Assembly: GCA_026874595.1 (NCBI GenBank)
Contig: CM049313.1
Span: 21,531,508 to 21,595,507 of the forward strand
Reading direction: 5' to 3'
DNA length: 64,000 nt
Origin: Sipunculus nudus
Lineage: Eukaryota > Annelida > Sipuncula > Golfingiida > Sipunculidae
Position 1 is the first letter of the stretch; each line of letters begins with the position of its first letter. Under the pieces are notes generated by a model. The model did no database searches, was not told the origin of the DNA, and saw only the letters and a list, made by a program, of their open reading frames with translations. Shown piece by piece: positions 22,465-32,606 of the stretch. The translations under genes were made by a program, and so were the position numbers.

Positions 22465-24745
22465 GTTCCTTCTAGGCTGTAAACAATGCACTGATGGCGA
22501 AGTGCTCGAAGGCATAAGCAGAGCGTATAAATATGTATTACGTTCTGAAGATTACCGTACAACGCTACGAAACTAATCAGTAAACACGATGATTACGATC
22601 GATTTATTCTTTGCAAATGATATTTATATCAGCATTACCTTGTTTCACATGCAGTGTATTTTTAATTAGATCCGCTTGCATCATAGCTAGAGGTAATAGA
22701 AGTCAACTTGCCTGACATATTTCAAATAGGGGATACACTAGTTTTTTTTCTGATTAGCTTTGTAACTCGATTCATCATAAATCAAAGACTTTTTTTATTG
22801 AAAGCATGTGCAAAGTTCACTTGCAGTGTTTTTTACTAAACATATCATCTAATAAATACTGATCAATTTTGATAAGAATCAAAAGCATATCTGTCCTGTG
22901 TTCTCCGCAAGCCACTGCGAACCATGAGCCTCAGTTACTATGTAACATCATTTGCCAGCTGTCGGGCTCTCTGAGCAAAGGAAAAGCAATTAGGAGACGG
23001 TTTTGAGGCACCGCGATTGCAAATGTATCATTCATAAACACAAACGTTAGCTAAATTACTTAGTCATTCGATTAATGTCCTCTGTGTTCCCCGTATAAAT
23101 AAAATATTTGATTTTTTTCCCGGTAAGCCATGCATGTTTTGGATTTTTCATAATCTTTCCATTAGGCAGTATCCAGAATCATACGACGCATATATGCAGT
23201 TACGCGAAAATGAGACCTAGTTGGGGAATATTTCTCGTGTACCAACAAGTGATCGAGTAGCAACGCACATTTCCTTTGGTATATCACGCAAACTTAGGCA
23301 GTTCCTATTAAATGTCTAAAGTATCGGTAGAGGCTTTCACTTTAAGGCTGTCATTAATCCCAACCCATTTAGATGTCTAAAGCTGTAACAAAAACATTGT
23401 TTTTCTTTACAAAATGTTTTTAGGCCCATTTACAAAATATAAAAAAATGTCGATATTTGGAAATATATGAATCACCGATTCGCGATACATCCATAAATCG
23501 ATAATATCGAGCAGCCCCAATATTCAGTGGTATCGAGTCTTGGATAGGTTCATATAATTTACAGCTAATAATTGTCCTCTACCATGATTTAGAGATCGAG
23601 GTTTCCGTCGTCTCATTCATGGGCGTTACATAAGGAAACATTAGCTGCAGTGCGACCCTCACCAGGGACTATATAACTTACTGCGATGCATACCTCAGAT
23701 GATATAAATGACATTACGGCTGTTCACTAAAGTCTTTTTATGGCACAATATTCATAACTTATGGCTAGAATACCAGCGAAGAGAAACGTATTTATTCTTA
23801 TACTTCATGCTAGCCTACAGCCGGCCTCTGATTGGCTTACTTCAGTAAACACTACCGTAAGGAACTTGCAGCGGGTCCAAACATCGAGACTGTACCCTGT
23901 TTCAAACAACACAGCCAGTGTTTTTTTTTTTTGTGGGGGGGGGGGGGGAGGGCAAAACAAGGGCAGAGAATCAATTTAAATCATCCGGTGTCAACATCCG
24001 ACCTAGTAAGCACATGCTAACCCCCATATATGGTGGAAACAAGGGGGTCATGTTGGAGTTATTACGTAAGTTTGAAGTATACACTCGAGTAGAATATGTG
24101 TCCTGATATCTAATAAAACCAAATTGGAACATCTGTGGTATTATGTGCATTAATAAAATTTTTATTTGGCGGTCAGTATTTATTTTTGCGTTGGTGTCTG
24201 CAGCTTAATCAGTGGTTCCCTCATACAAGACATTGAATGACTGCTTATATGTACTTAAGTTCCCTTTGAGCAGAGATTCGTTGCTTTATATTACCATGCT
24301 TTTCTATATAAATAGGAATTTGTTATTAAAACTGACCTCTATCTTTACCATTTCTCCACACGGATTTGAAAATAATTATAACATAACGTACCCTTTGATG
24401 GATATTCCTTCTGCCAATAGCTTTCCCTTTATGCGTCACTCGCCCACGTAAATAGATACATAAGTACGAAAATAGTTACTTTCATCTCATTATTTAATAA
24501 CACAAGCAAACCTAACATGCAAAAATACTTAGCGCCACAATTTAAAGTACTCTCGAATTTGACACCTGACCTGTAAAGGTACTTGACAGCCCACCTATGC
24601 ATTTCGTTAACGGGGAATATGCAAATTACTGGTGTGCTACCTGTGTAGCTCTACAGCTGAAAAAAACATGTTTCCTATAAAATCATTCGGAGATCATCTT
24701 TTTGACGATAAGGATACATTTAGTTTATTGTAAGGAGCCATCATA
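19318..24745. repeat. Diverged direct duplication, copy 2
   Basis: Partner of 11735-17370, same orientation. The best conserved patch is about 20740-20900 (matches 13040-13210), with near-identical stretches such as GAATAGATTGGCGAA and TATCAGTGCACTCTGGG. No ORF is maintained in both copies, so the duplicated content looks non-coding or long decayed. Confidence 0.75.
22423..22461 (+). repeat. (TA)n microsatellite
   Basis: About 38 bases of TA, matching in position the tract at 15330-15375 of duplication copy 1. Confidence 0.95.
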
Positions 24746-24749
24746 TAGG

Positions 24750-25785
24750 TATATATATATAAATATATAAATATATCTTCGGAAATGCGTCATTCCTCCA
24801 CGATCCCTCATCACTCTACCTTTATCAACAGACCATGGTATAATATATTTATAATAATACTAATTCTGTTGTTACTAATTACAATTGTTAATCTATAAAT
24901 ATATTTTCGCTTCGTTATATATATTAAAACTATACCATCAGCCATACGATATCATATAAAATCAGCTCTGGACATATGTAAATAACATTGATAAACTGTT
25001 ATTGAATCTGGAATCACATTAATATTCTCATGCATGTCAGCCAGTACACCCGTTCAACATATTGCATTATAGGATTGTAAAAATAAATCCTGATCCCCTC
25101 GTATATATATCCAATGATAAGACCAACTAACCATACGTGATGAACGTTACTGTTTCATCCAAAAGCACGGATTATTAGTACGTTATCTACATAAAGGCGA
25201 CATCATTCATTCATTCATTTCCTCATATGTGTATATATATATATATGCGTGTGTGTGTATGTGTGTATGTGTGTGTATTATATAAGGGTGTGTGTGAATG
25301 GGTGTGTGTGCCTAATATATAACGTCATAATTCTTCATGCTTTTGATGATTACACTATATCATGACTGACTACTTTGTTTATGTTCACTGTTATTATATG
25401 ACATATAAAGCGGCCTTACACCCAAAACTGCATGCTTCAGTTTGTAGTCCGTTAATTACTTCTTGTTTTCTAGTCGGGCAAAGTTGTTATTATATTTTCT
25501 GTTGGTTGCCCATACATATTTGGAAATATGTTCATAAATTGGCAGATTAATTCCAAATGGTATGCTGCAGTGATGGAATTGGGCATAGGCCTAATTAGGT
25601 CTAATGAAATTAAAGCCATAATGTACTCAAAATATTTACGTTATGTAATAAAATATATATCTGAGTTAACAGTATAATTTTCACAACATATCAATCCTTT
25701 TTTGGTCATTGGTCACAATATCATATTAGAAAAATAAACCTCCTGATTGTTTTTTTTTGGTAATAAATAATATATATATATATAT
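24750..25785. other. AT-rich stretch with TA and GT repeats
   Basis: Interrupted TA stretch at about 24752-24775 and a GT/TA-rich stretch at about 25230-25310. No credible exon. Confidence 0.5.
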
Positions 25786-25789
25786 AAGC

Positions 25790-26075
25790 GAGCCTGCCTA
25801 CCCAAGACAGGCGTGGAGCGTTGTGGCTGAATGGTTAAGGGCACTGGACTTGTGGCTGCAAGGTCGTGGGTTCGCGTCCCTCTATGACTGCCGTCTGCGC
25901 TAAGTCTCCTTGCCAAAAACTTTACCACAAGGTTCCGCTGTCCCGCACCATGAGTAAATGGGTACTGGCCATGGGCATACAGGCAAATGCAGAGCGAATA
26001 ATCATCTAGCTCCTCACATGGCTGTTTGGGTCGTGTGCTCCCAAGGGAGCCAGGAAAAGCAAAAAAAAAAAAAAA
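25790..26075 (+). mobile_element. tRNA-derived SINE
   Basis: The head looks like a tRNA gene with a polymerase III promoter: box A TGGCTGAATGG at 25824-25834 and box B GGTTCGCGTCC at 25869-25879, about 35 bases apart. A non-tRNA body of about 150 bases follows (landmarks CCACAAGGTTCCG and GAGTAAATGGGTAC), ending in an A-rich tail at about 26058-26095. The head is nearest in style to tRNA-Leu or Ser. The missing acceptor-stem pairing, the added body and the A-rich tail make it a SINE rather than a working tRNA gene. Confidence 0.8.
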
Positions 26076-26376
26076 TAAATAAAAAAATAAAAATTATGAA
26101 TGTTGATTTTTGTTTTTATTTTTCCAAATCATATTGAGTTTTGTTGTTTCCTCCGCATCTTTAATTTCATACTGTTTGATTATATCTAAGTTCAAGAGAA
26201 TAATCACAAAATATCAATGGGAACTTACTGGTGGAACAGACTATAGAAACTCTTCTTTGATTTAATTCATAAAGTCAAACGGTTTTTTGTAACCCTTTCT
26301 ATTGACTATTCATGTAAGTTGTTAAATCGCCACCGAATGTCAGGTGACGCCACTCTGGCGTTCGAACTTGAGGAGC

Positions 26377-27107
26377 TTAAAGGGACCCAATCACCTATGA
26401 AGCATGTTGAATAACACAAAACATAGCGTCTTCTCTTTTAAATAAATTGGTACCTGCCAAAAATTGGTACCTGCCCTGAAATCACAGGCTTACTCCTGTA
26501 CACGGGTGTTAAAAACAGTGGACCGGGCGTGATCACAGGCGTCCACATGATAAGAGCAGGTGGGATTATGTGTATGGCCCTGCCAACCACACCTGTCAAT
26601 CAGGATATGCCCTGACTGACTGGGCCATTAAAAATATAATACATATTCATGCTAGCTAAACATCGCTCCCAGCGGTTTTTCTTGGACCGGATAAACAGGC
26701 TTGCACTGCACTGTGGGTGTTATTTCAGTTGAGACCACAGGACCTATCTTACAGATCTGCTTCGACAGGTTCAACAATGAATTTACATTCGACCCTTGGA
26801 CCGAAATGTTCATACAGCAGAAATATATCAGACCATGAAGGTCCATGTATATGTATGGACTAGTTTGAAGTAGTCCTCGCGCATGCGGAAAATCGGACAT
26901 CCGGTCACGCGGCTTTGTCATGGTAAACTGAAATATGCGGACTGTGTTTGCACACAACACAGGACCATAACAAGGTGTTAAACAGCCGTATGGAAGGTAC
27001 TGAGGCTGTGTGCTGAGAAGGTTTTACTAGGGAACATTTACATGAAGTAAAACTGAACTGATAATGTGAAGGAAATCATTATATTGTTCCTGATAATGTC
27101 CCTTTAA
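26377..27107. mobile_element. TTAA-flanked MITE
   Basis: Ends are AGGGAC (26381) and its complement GTCCCT (27098-27103), directly flanked by TTAA at 26377-26380 and 27104-27107. Further matching (ATCA) continues inside each end. Length is about 723 bp between the TTAA copies with no transposase. TTAA targets are typical of piggyBac and Kolobok elements; an AGGG start fits Kolobok better. A 102-codon minus-strand ORF inside (26652-26960) has no recognisable domain. Confidence 0.5.
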
Positions 27108-28199
27108 TATTTCAGGTGAGCTTTGCTCAGAAGTTATGAATTAGTACATTGTCATATAGGACTATTATTAAACAGAACTTTCATTCCGTGTGAGTAAATA
27201 AATGTACGCGCAATTTATTTTTTTTCAGAAAAATCGCAGCTCCGTTATTAAATAAATTTATAATGTACAACACCATGCAGCCACGTAGTAAGCGGCACGT
27301 AACTAATGAATGCATAATAGTTTTATCGTACATGTATAAGTCCAATATTTTCAAAGGAAAATAGTTATGACTTTGACATGCGAAGAGATGCTCAGCCTAA
27401 GCATTGACGGCAAAGACAAGCAATTAAATCCAGAGTCATAAACACACCAAGGTATGTATACGCAAAGGTAATCTTTTGAATAGAACGATCGAACTAAATT
27501 AGAATGCACTTTATCATTAATATCTTAATTTAAGGTTAGACAAGCGCTTAAACACAACATTGCATGATATTTAGATTGAGGTGTATAATCGTATTCATAT
27601 TCCTGAAAATATATAACTGAATTAGGTATACAGCATTTATACCTGAACATGATACTGTCCAAAATGAAACTTTGAATTATCGACCACTTAGTGACATACG
27701 ATATTTGCTAAATGGCAAGTGCATGAAAATAAATGATTTAGATATGCCCTACAATTTTTAAGCCTACCTTAATGCACAAATATAACACATGCAATATGTA
27801 ATGTCTTCTTTTATTATATATTCTAAGGTCCCACCCATAATTCCCATCCTAGATATGAACTAGAATTAAACATTATCACAGTATGCTCCCCCAACCAGTG
27901 TTTGCATTCAAGCATTCGGCCAATGCCCCAGTTTATTCGTCCATAAGTGTCTCGGCATTTGTAAATATTAGTGAAAGTCCTTCCGGGATCCGGATTTTAA
28001 GGCGGATCCGCACCTAAATCTAGACGATTCTTCCTTGGTCTATATCCGAAAGGCCCTGAACAATATCATAAAAACTCGTTCATGCTTGCATGAGTTATTT
28101 TCTATATAAACACACGCACACAAACACACACGCACAATCACAAACAAGCGGGGACGAATGCATACTCTCCTTGCGGAGGCAATAATCTAACATCAGATC
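27108..28199. other. No feature seen
   Basis: AT-rich non-coding DNA; a short CA-rich stretch lies at about 28110-28145. Confidence 0.5.
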
Positions 28200-28625
28200 T
28201 GACATTTTCTGATGTTGATATGGACATGACATAATCTGGTGTTGCCGTCGACGTGGCATTATCTGATGTTGCTGTGGAAAATACCCTTATCTGATGTTGA
28301 CGTAGACATGACATTATCTGATGTTGCTAAAGGGCGTTAGATCTGATGCTGATGTTGACGTGACATTCTCTAATTATGCTTTGGACGGGACAATATCTGA
28401 TGTTGCCGTGGGTGGGACATTATCTGATGTTGCTGTGGGCGTGGCATTCTCTAATGATGCTTTGGACGGGACAGTATCTGATGTTGCCGTGGACGGGACA
28501 TTATTTGATGTTGTCGTGGACGTGGCAATCTCTTGTGATGCTTTGGACGGGACATTATCTGATGTTGCCGAGAACTGGACATTATCTGAAGTTGCCATGG
28601 ACGTTTCGCTGCTGACAGATGTAGT
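28200..28625 (+). repeat. Minisatellite, about 30-bp units
   Basis: Units of the type ATCTGATGTTGCCGTGG plus a short variable GACGTGACATT part repeat at least a dozen times, with higher-order alternation (a TCTAATGATGCTTTGG variant every few units). The unit length is a multiple of three, so open frames persist on both strands: plus 28321-28635 and minus 28374-28745 (TSDNVP-type decapeptides). The minus ORF also has about 45 non-repeat codons before the repeats, so a Ser/Thr/Pro-rich coding origin cannot be excluded. Confidence 0.85.
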
Positions 28626-29145
28626 TACGGGATAAAAATTTGTCATCACCAACTGAGTCGTTTGCTTTTTTGCCAAACACTGGAGATTTTCCTCATAGTC
28701 AGGTGGCAAAATCTGAATATGGGCTCCAGAAAACATTGTTTGCACATAACAGAGCAGAAGCTGCTAACCATTATATCTGGTTAAATGAATTCCTTAGGGA
28801 TAAAAATAAGATGGTTGTCATTTTTAAATATGCCTTAGACGATTTTTATTTACGCTTTTGATAATCGAGTGAAAGTCGAGTGAAAGTCAGGTTTTACATA
28901 TGAGGCAAATAATTAACAAACACTAAAAGGAACATTTGTGTGAAAAATAATACATTCTTATATTCATGCCACACCAAAAGAGTGAAGTATTGAAATAGAG
29001 ATGTGTACATAACCGTTGCTTCAAGTATTGTCTGGAGAGAGTTAAACGTGGACAATATCCCAATAACCATAAGTTATACACATATCTGTCCTAAGGAAAT
29101 CACTTCAAGCTCTTAAGCTAATAATATCCCATGTGGTACGTAGTC
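28626..29145. other. No feature seen apart from the head of the minus-strand repeat ORF
   Basis: Non-coding AT-rich DNA; the minus ORF ending in the minisatellite starts at 28745. Confidence 0.4.
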
Positions 29146-29388
29146 CTAATTCTGAACATCTTTATCATCAGTTAGTGAGTTCCTGCACGATGTTGCACGA
29201 GCACAACCACAAGCACCTGTACGGTATATGTCCCTCCTACGGCAGAGGCAACGCCCTGTGCTGCATTGTGTCTTCCTCTCTGAAACTGTCAGTACAAAGC
29301 AACTGGCCTGCACAGGCTCTGTGGTGAGTAGTTCGGGTAGAAGGGTACCATCAACCATGTGCAACCAGTTGAGACTGGTGTGGAACAC
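29146..29388 (-). pseudogene. Fragment of a CXC-type cysteine-rich domain protein
   Basis: The minus-strand frame contains DGTLLPELLTTEPVQASC followed by a spaced cysteine series (TQCSTGRCLCRR, then GACGCARATSC and RNSL). This layout, with a (V/L)P(E/V)LxTxEPVxAS lead-in before C-x-C clusters and a closing SCxN, is that of a tesmin/TSO1-like CXC module. It recurs in uncharacterised invertebrate proteins, often linked to mobile elements. The first cysteine pair has been lost (SERK) and nothing recognisable continues on either side, so it reads as a decayed fragment. Function of the intact family is not known to me. Confidence 0.55.
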
Positions 29389-29569
29389 TTTCTATGAAGA
29401 CTTCTTTCCCTTCGTCATTCCAGGACTCTGAGCCTGCATTTCTTGAACATCATCCATGCTTTTCTTCAGAAACTGGAGGGCGGTATGCGCTGACATATTT
29501 GGAAATATTAAGTATGGCTCTGTTGGGCTTTATGGTCTTACAAAGGCAGCTTTCTCTGGTAGCAGTTTT

Positions 29570-30130
29570 TAGCTCACCTGACTGAAAGCCATCTGAGCTA
29601 TAACGATCACTCTTTTTCCGGCGTCCGTCCGTCCGTCTGTCTGTGTGTCTGTCTGTCCGTCCATTTACCAGGAAGAAATTGTAACTGCTGGACCTAGAAA
29701 CTTCTAACTTGACATACTGGGAGGTCTATAAAAATCTCCTTGGAAACATGAAATTAGGTCTCTGTTACCCATATCTTCCGAGCTATGGTGCTCAGAAGTA
29801 CCCTTCAGAATAATAGAAAATTTGACACAAAAGATCAAGTATCTTAACAACTAATGCATTGATCACCATAATTCTGTGCATGCTTTTTTTTTATAAGAAA
29901 GTTATTTCATCAGATGTTGAAGACTGGCTTGAACCAGGACCAAATGTTCAGTCATGCCTAGTATCACTATTTTGCCCTGTACTACCAACTGATGTGCTTT
30001 ATGCATACAAATCGTCCAACCCCTCCCCAAAATTTTAACAACATTTGCAATCATTAACTTCCAAATAAGACAACAGTTGTAAACATTAGGCCATTATCTC
30101 ATACATTTCAGCTGACCCATGGGTCACTTG
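29570..30130 (+). mobile_element. Helentron-like element, family C copy 2
   Basis: Starts after TTTT with the stem TAGCTCA (29570-29576) / TGAGCTA (29594-29600). A GTCCGTCCGTCTGTCTG block follows at about 29620-29650. It ends near a perfect palindrome TGACCCATGGGTCA (30114-30127) followed by CTTGTATAC, a degraded form of the CTTGTTCTAG end of copy 3. No coding potential. Confidence 0.7.
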
Positions 30131-30167
30131 TATACAAATGCAAGAAGATTTCCAGAAAACCCATTTT

Positions 30168-31537
30168 TAGCTAAGTTGACTGAAAGTAATCTGAGCTATA
30201 GGAATCACCCTTTGTCCGTCCTCCGTCTATATCGGCCGGCCGTTAATAGGCCTCAAATCGTAACCATAAAGGTTGTTTTCTCTAAGTGCGTAGTGCGTAT
30301 CTATAATCCGCATGCGTAGTCCGCATGCGTAGTCCGTATGCGTAGTCCGTTTTCCATAAGTACGTATATTGGGAGTCCGTACTCCCTATTGATAAGTGCT
30401 CGATAGCTGAAGTTTTTCTTTTTTGCAAGCCATTTTACCATATATTTATTGTACATTTGTATTTTTAGCATCAAAAGTTAAACAATAAAAATTAAATAAT
30501 AAAATATTTTAAAGATCATGATTAGAAATATTTTAAACGCGACAGTGATGTTTACGCTTCAACCATCACAAACATGTTGTCTGTGATAAAGAAAGGAAAA
30601 CAAAATTTAGCCAAATGCCAATATGATTAGTTTCTTGAAAACTGATGCCAGAAGTGACATTAATACCAGTTGAAAATAGAGACTGTGCATACAGCACGGC
30701 CTTAATGGGAAAACTCTATACTAAACCTGAAGTCCACACGAAGATTGGTATGCGTAGTGCGCAAAAATCGCTCCCAGCAGCGTGTGGATACGGACTTCGC
30801 ATACGGACTACGCATACGCACTACGCATGCGGATGAATGGAAACGGCCCAGTTAAAAATCTAAAAGCGATTTTTTTGCGGACTACGCAGGCGGACTACGC
30901 ATACGGACTACGGATAAAGACTATGCACTTATGGAAAAGCACTTTAAAGCCTAGAATCATGAACCTCTGCATCCTGAGAGATCCTCAAAAGTTCTCCTGA
31001 GAAACCTAAATTCTTAGACTTGTGTGTTTAACCCCCCCCCCCCTCCAAAATAATGAAAAAGTACACAGTAAAATTGCCGGATTCCTCAGGAACGGCATGA
31101 TGGATTGTCATCAAATTTGGTGTGCTTATGGGTCTTCATGAACCTTAGCTACTGGGCTGAATGGTGGCGCCACCTGCATTATCTTAATTTTTACAATCTT
31201 TTCGTGTATTTTTGATAACACTAGGTCTGTTAACAAGGCATGAATCGTACCCGTAATGGTTAGAATCATGAACCTGATATTACGTTACTGTGACATATAT
31301 TCTCCAAGTTACGGGGGTGTTTTAGCACCCCAGAAATATTGTACCAAGTAACAAGATTACTAGATTTCTTAGGAGCGCTGGATGATTTGTTATTAAATTT
31401 GGTGTGCTTATGGGTCTTCGTAAGTTAAGCTAATATGCATGAATGATGATGCTACATACATCATCTTAATTAGTTGCCTGTGCATTGTCAACATGTCAAT
31501 CGGCTGAGCGTCATTACCCATGGGTCACTTGTTCTAG
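30168..31537 (+). mobile_element. Helentron-like element, family C copy 3
   Basis: Starts after a T-run with TAGCTAAG..., the partner AGCTA lying about 25 bases on. The internal palindrome GGTGGCGCCACC is near 31163. It closes with ACCCATGGGT, then CACTTGTTCTAG (CTAG 31534-31537) followed by T. It is split by a second foldback element (30275-30940): the text on either side (AACCATAAAGGTT and TAGAATCATGAACC) matches the uninterrupted internal wording at about 31250. Confidence 0.7.
30275..30940. mobile_element. Foldback MITE with 13-bp tandem units in its arms
   Basis: The left arm (about 30275-30355) contains TAAGTGCGTAGT and three tandem GCGTAGTCCG units about 13 bp apart. The right arm (about 30880-30940) is its inverted, diverged copy (CGGACTACGCATACGGACTACG-type). 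Further inverted units lie at about 30755-30835. It is inserted into the family C element at 30168-31537. No ORF with a known domain. Confidence 0.7.
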
Positions 31538-32169
31538 TCCGGCTTTTTGCTGACCCCTGTATATTCCTCATATGGATCAAATAAAATCTTCCTTCTTTTT
31601 TTTTAGAAAAATTATTTTTGATAAGTCGCAAGCAACCAAGAACAATACAGGTAAAATTTATATTGGTGTAAAAGCTATGTACATATTACTACTAATCAGG
31701 CAAGTAATATGGAAAAATGAAATATTGATTTTATTCCAGAAATACTTGTGAAATTAGTCTACCAATAGTGATTAGCAACTATAATTAAGTGAAGATGGCA
31801 TACACTATTGTAAAAAAAAAACCCATGCAAGATATATACGTGCACAGTTTGCAAGGCAGGATGTGTATCAAAAGCTTAGACTCCACAGTAGCTCTAACTA
31901 CAGAATAAAATACAAAGTCAAAATATTATAGTATATTCAGGTTAGTGGCCAATATATTTAAAACCTTAACAACCGTTTATACATGCACTTGACATGCAGT
32001 TGTAAATCACTATGTGAAATTAAGTGTCAGGTACTTTTGGTGAAATTAAGATTTCACCTTTTTTTTCCTTATGCCTCAAAAATGACTATTAAATAATTTT
32101 TGGAGATCACAACCTGTCTAGAACTTTTGTTATAATATCCAGAAATAATAATAACTAGGTTGGCATATT
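31538..32169. other. No feature seen
   Basis: AT-rich. A minus-strand AATAAA at about 31731-31736 could serve the exons at 32170-32606, but is about 435 bases past the stop. Confidence 0.4.
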
Positions 32170-32288
32170 CTACTCTGAGGTGTGATCAGGTTTTACAATT
32201 CCAGGATTCGCCACCTGACTATCAGAGAGATTACTGAGGACGTCACAAGCCTGGTTGTAGCACGTTTGCATACATCCATGGACATTTG
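32170..32288 (-). CDS. Candidate terminal exon of an unrecognised Cys-containing gene
   Basis: A strong acceptor (CATTTTCTTTCAG) precedes an open frame of 39 codons ending in TAG. The frame includes HGCMQTCYNQACDVLSNL and an acidic/polar tail. It enters in phase 1 and joins in frame to the short exon at 32430-32462. Three cysteines in 12 residues suggest a disulphide-rich extracellular tail, but I recognise no family. A straight minus-strand ORF (32170-32508) runs through the introns; the spliced reading is preferred because every boundary has a usable splice site in matching phase. Confidence 0.4.
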
Positions 32289-32429
32289 CTGAAAGAAAAT
32301 GATTTTTGAAAATAAACGTTGGCTTATGGTGATACTGCACGTTGTTTTTAATGTTTGTGAACGTAAACCACGCCCAATATTTCCCAAAGAAGCAATCACC
32401 GTACTGCCTCGACAAGCAGTAAACCTTAC

Positions 32430-32462
32430 ATCGAATGCAAAACTTGGTCACCCAGGGGAGAC
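32430..32462 (-). CDS. Candidate 33-nt internal exon of the same gene
   Basis: Acceptor TTATTCCCGCATATAG and donor CGAT|GTAAGG bound 33 nt, phase 1 in and phase 1 out, encoding LPWVTKFCIR plus split codons. Symmetric phase and good splice signals support it; the very short length lowers confidence. Confidence 0.33.
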
Positions 32463-32508
32463 CTATATGCGGGAATAAAAAAATCAATCGACCACTAAAT
32501 TCGCTCAC

Positions 32509-32606
32509 CTCTGCAAATGGCCCCCATGCATGGATTCGTATAGAATTTTAAGCATAATGTAATCCAAGAGGCAATTTGTATGTTCAGTACACGCAGGCAC
32601 ACGAAA
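32509..32606 (-). CDS. Candidate upstream exon of the same gene
   Basis: Acceptor GGTTTTCACTTAG and donor AGAG|GTGAGC. In the frame that matches the next exon it is open and includes FYTNPCMGAIC. It enters needing two bases from an earlier exon that I could not find. No signal-peptide exon is evident within several kilobases upstream. Confidence 0.33.

Noticed and set aside
25818-25890. Functional tRNA gene
   Set aside because: Box A and B are present, but the acceptor stem is not closed and a SINE body with A-rich tail follows.
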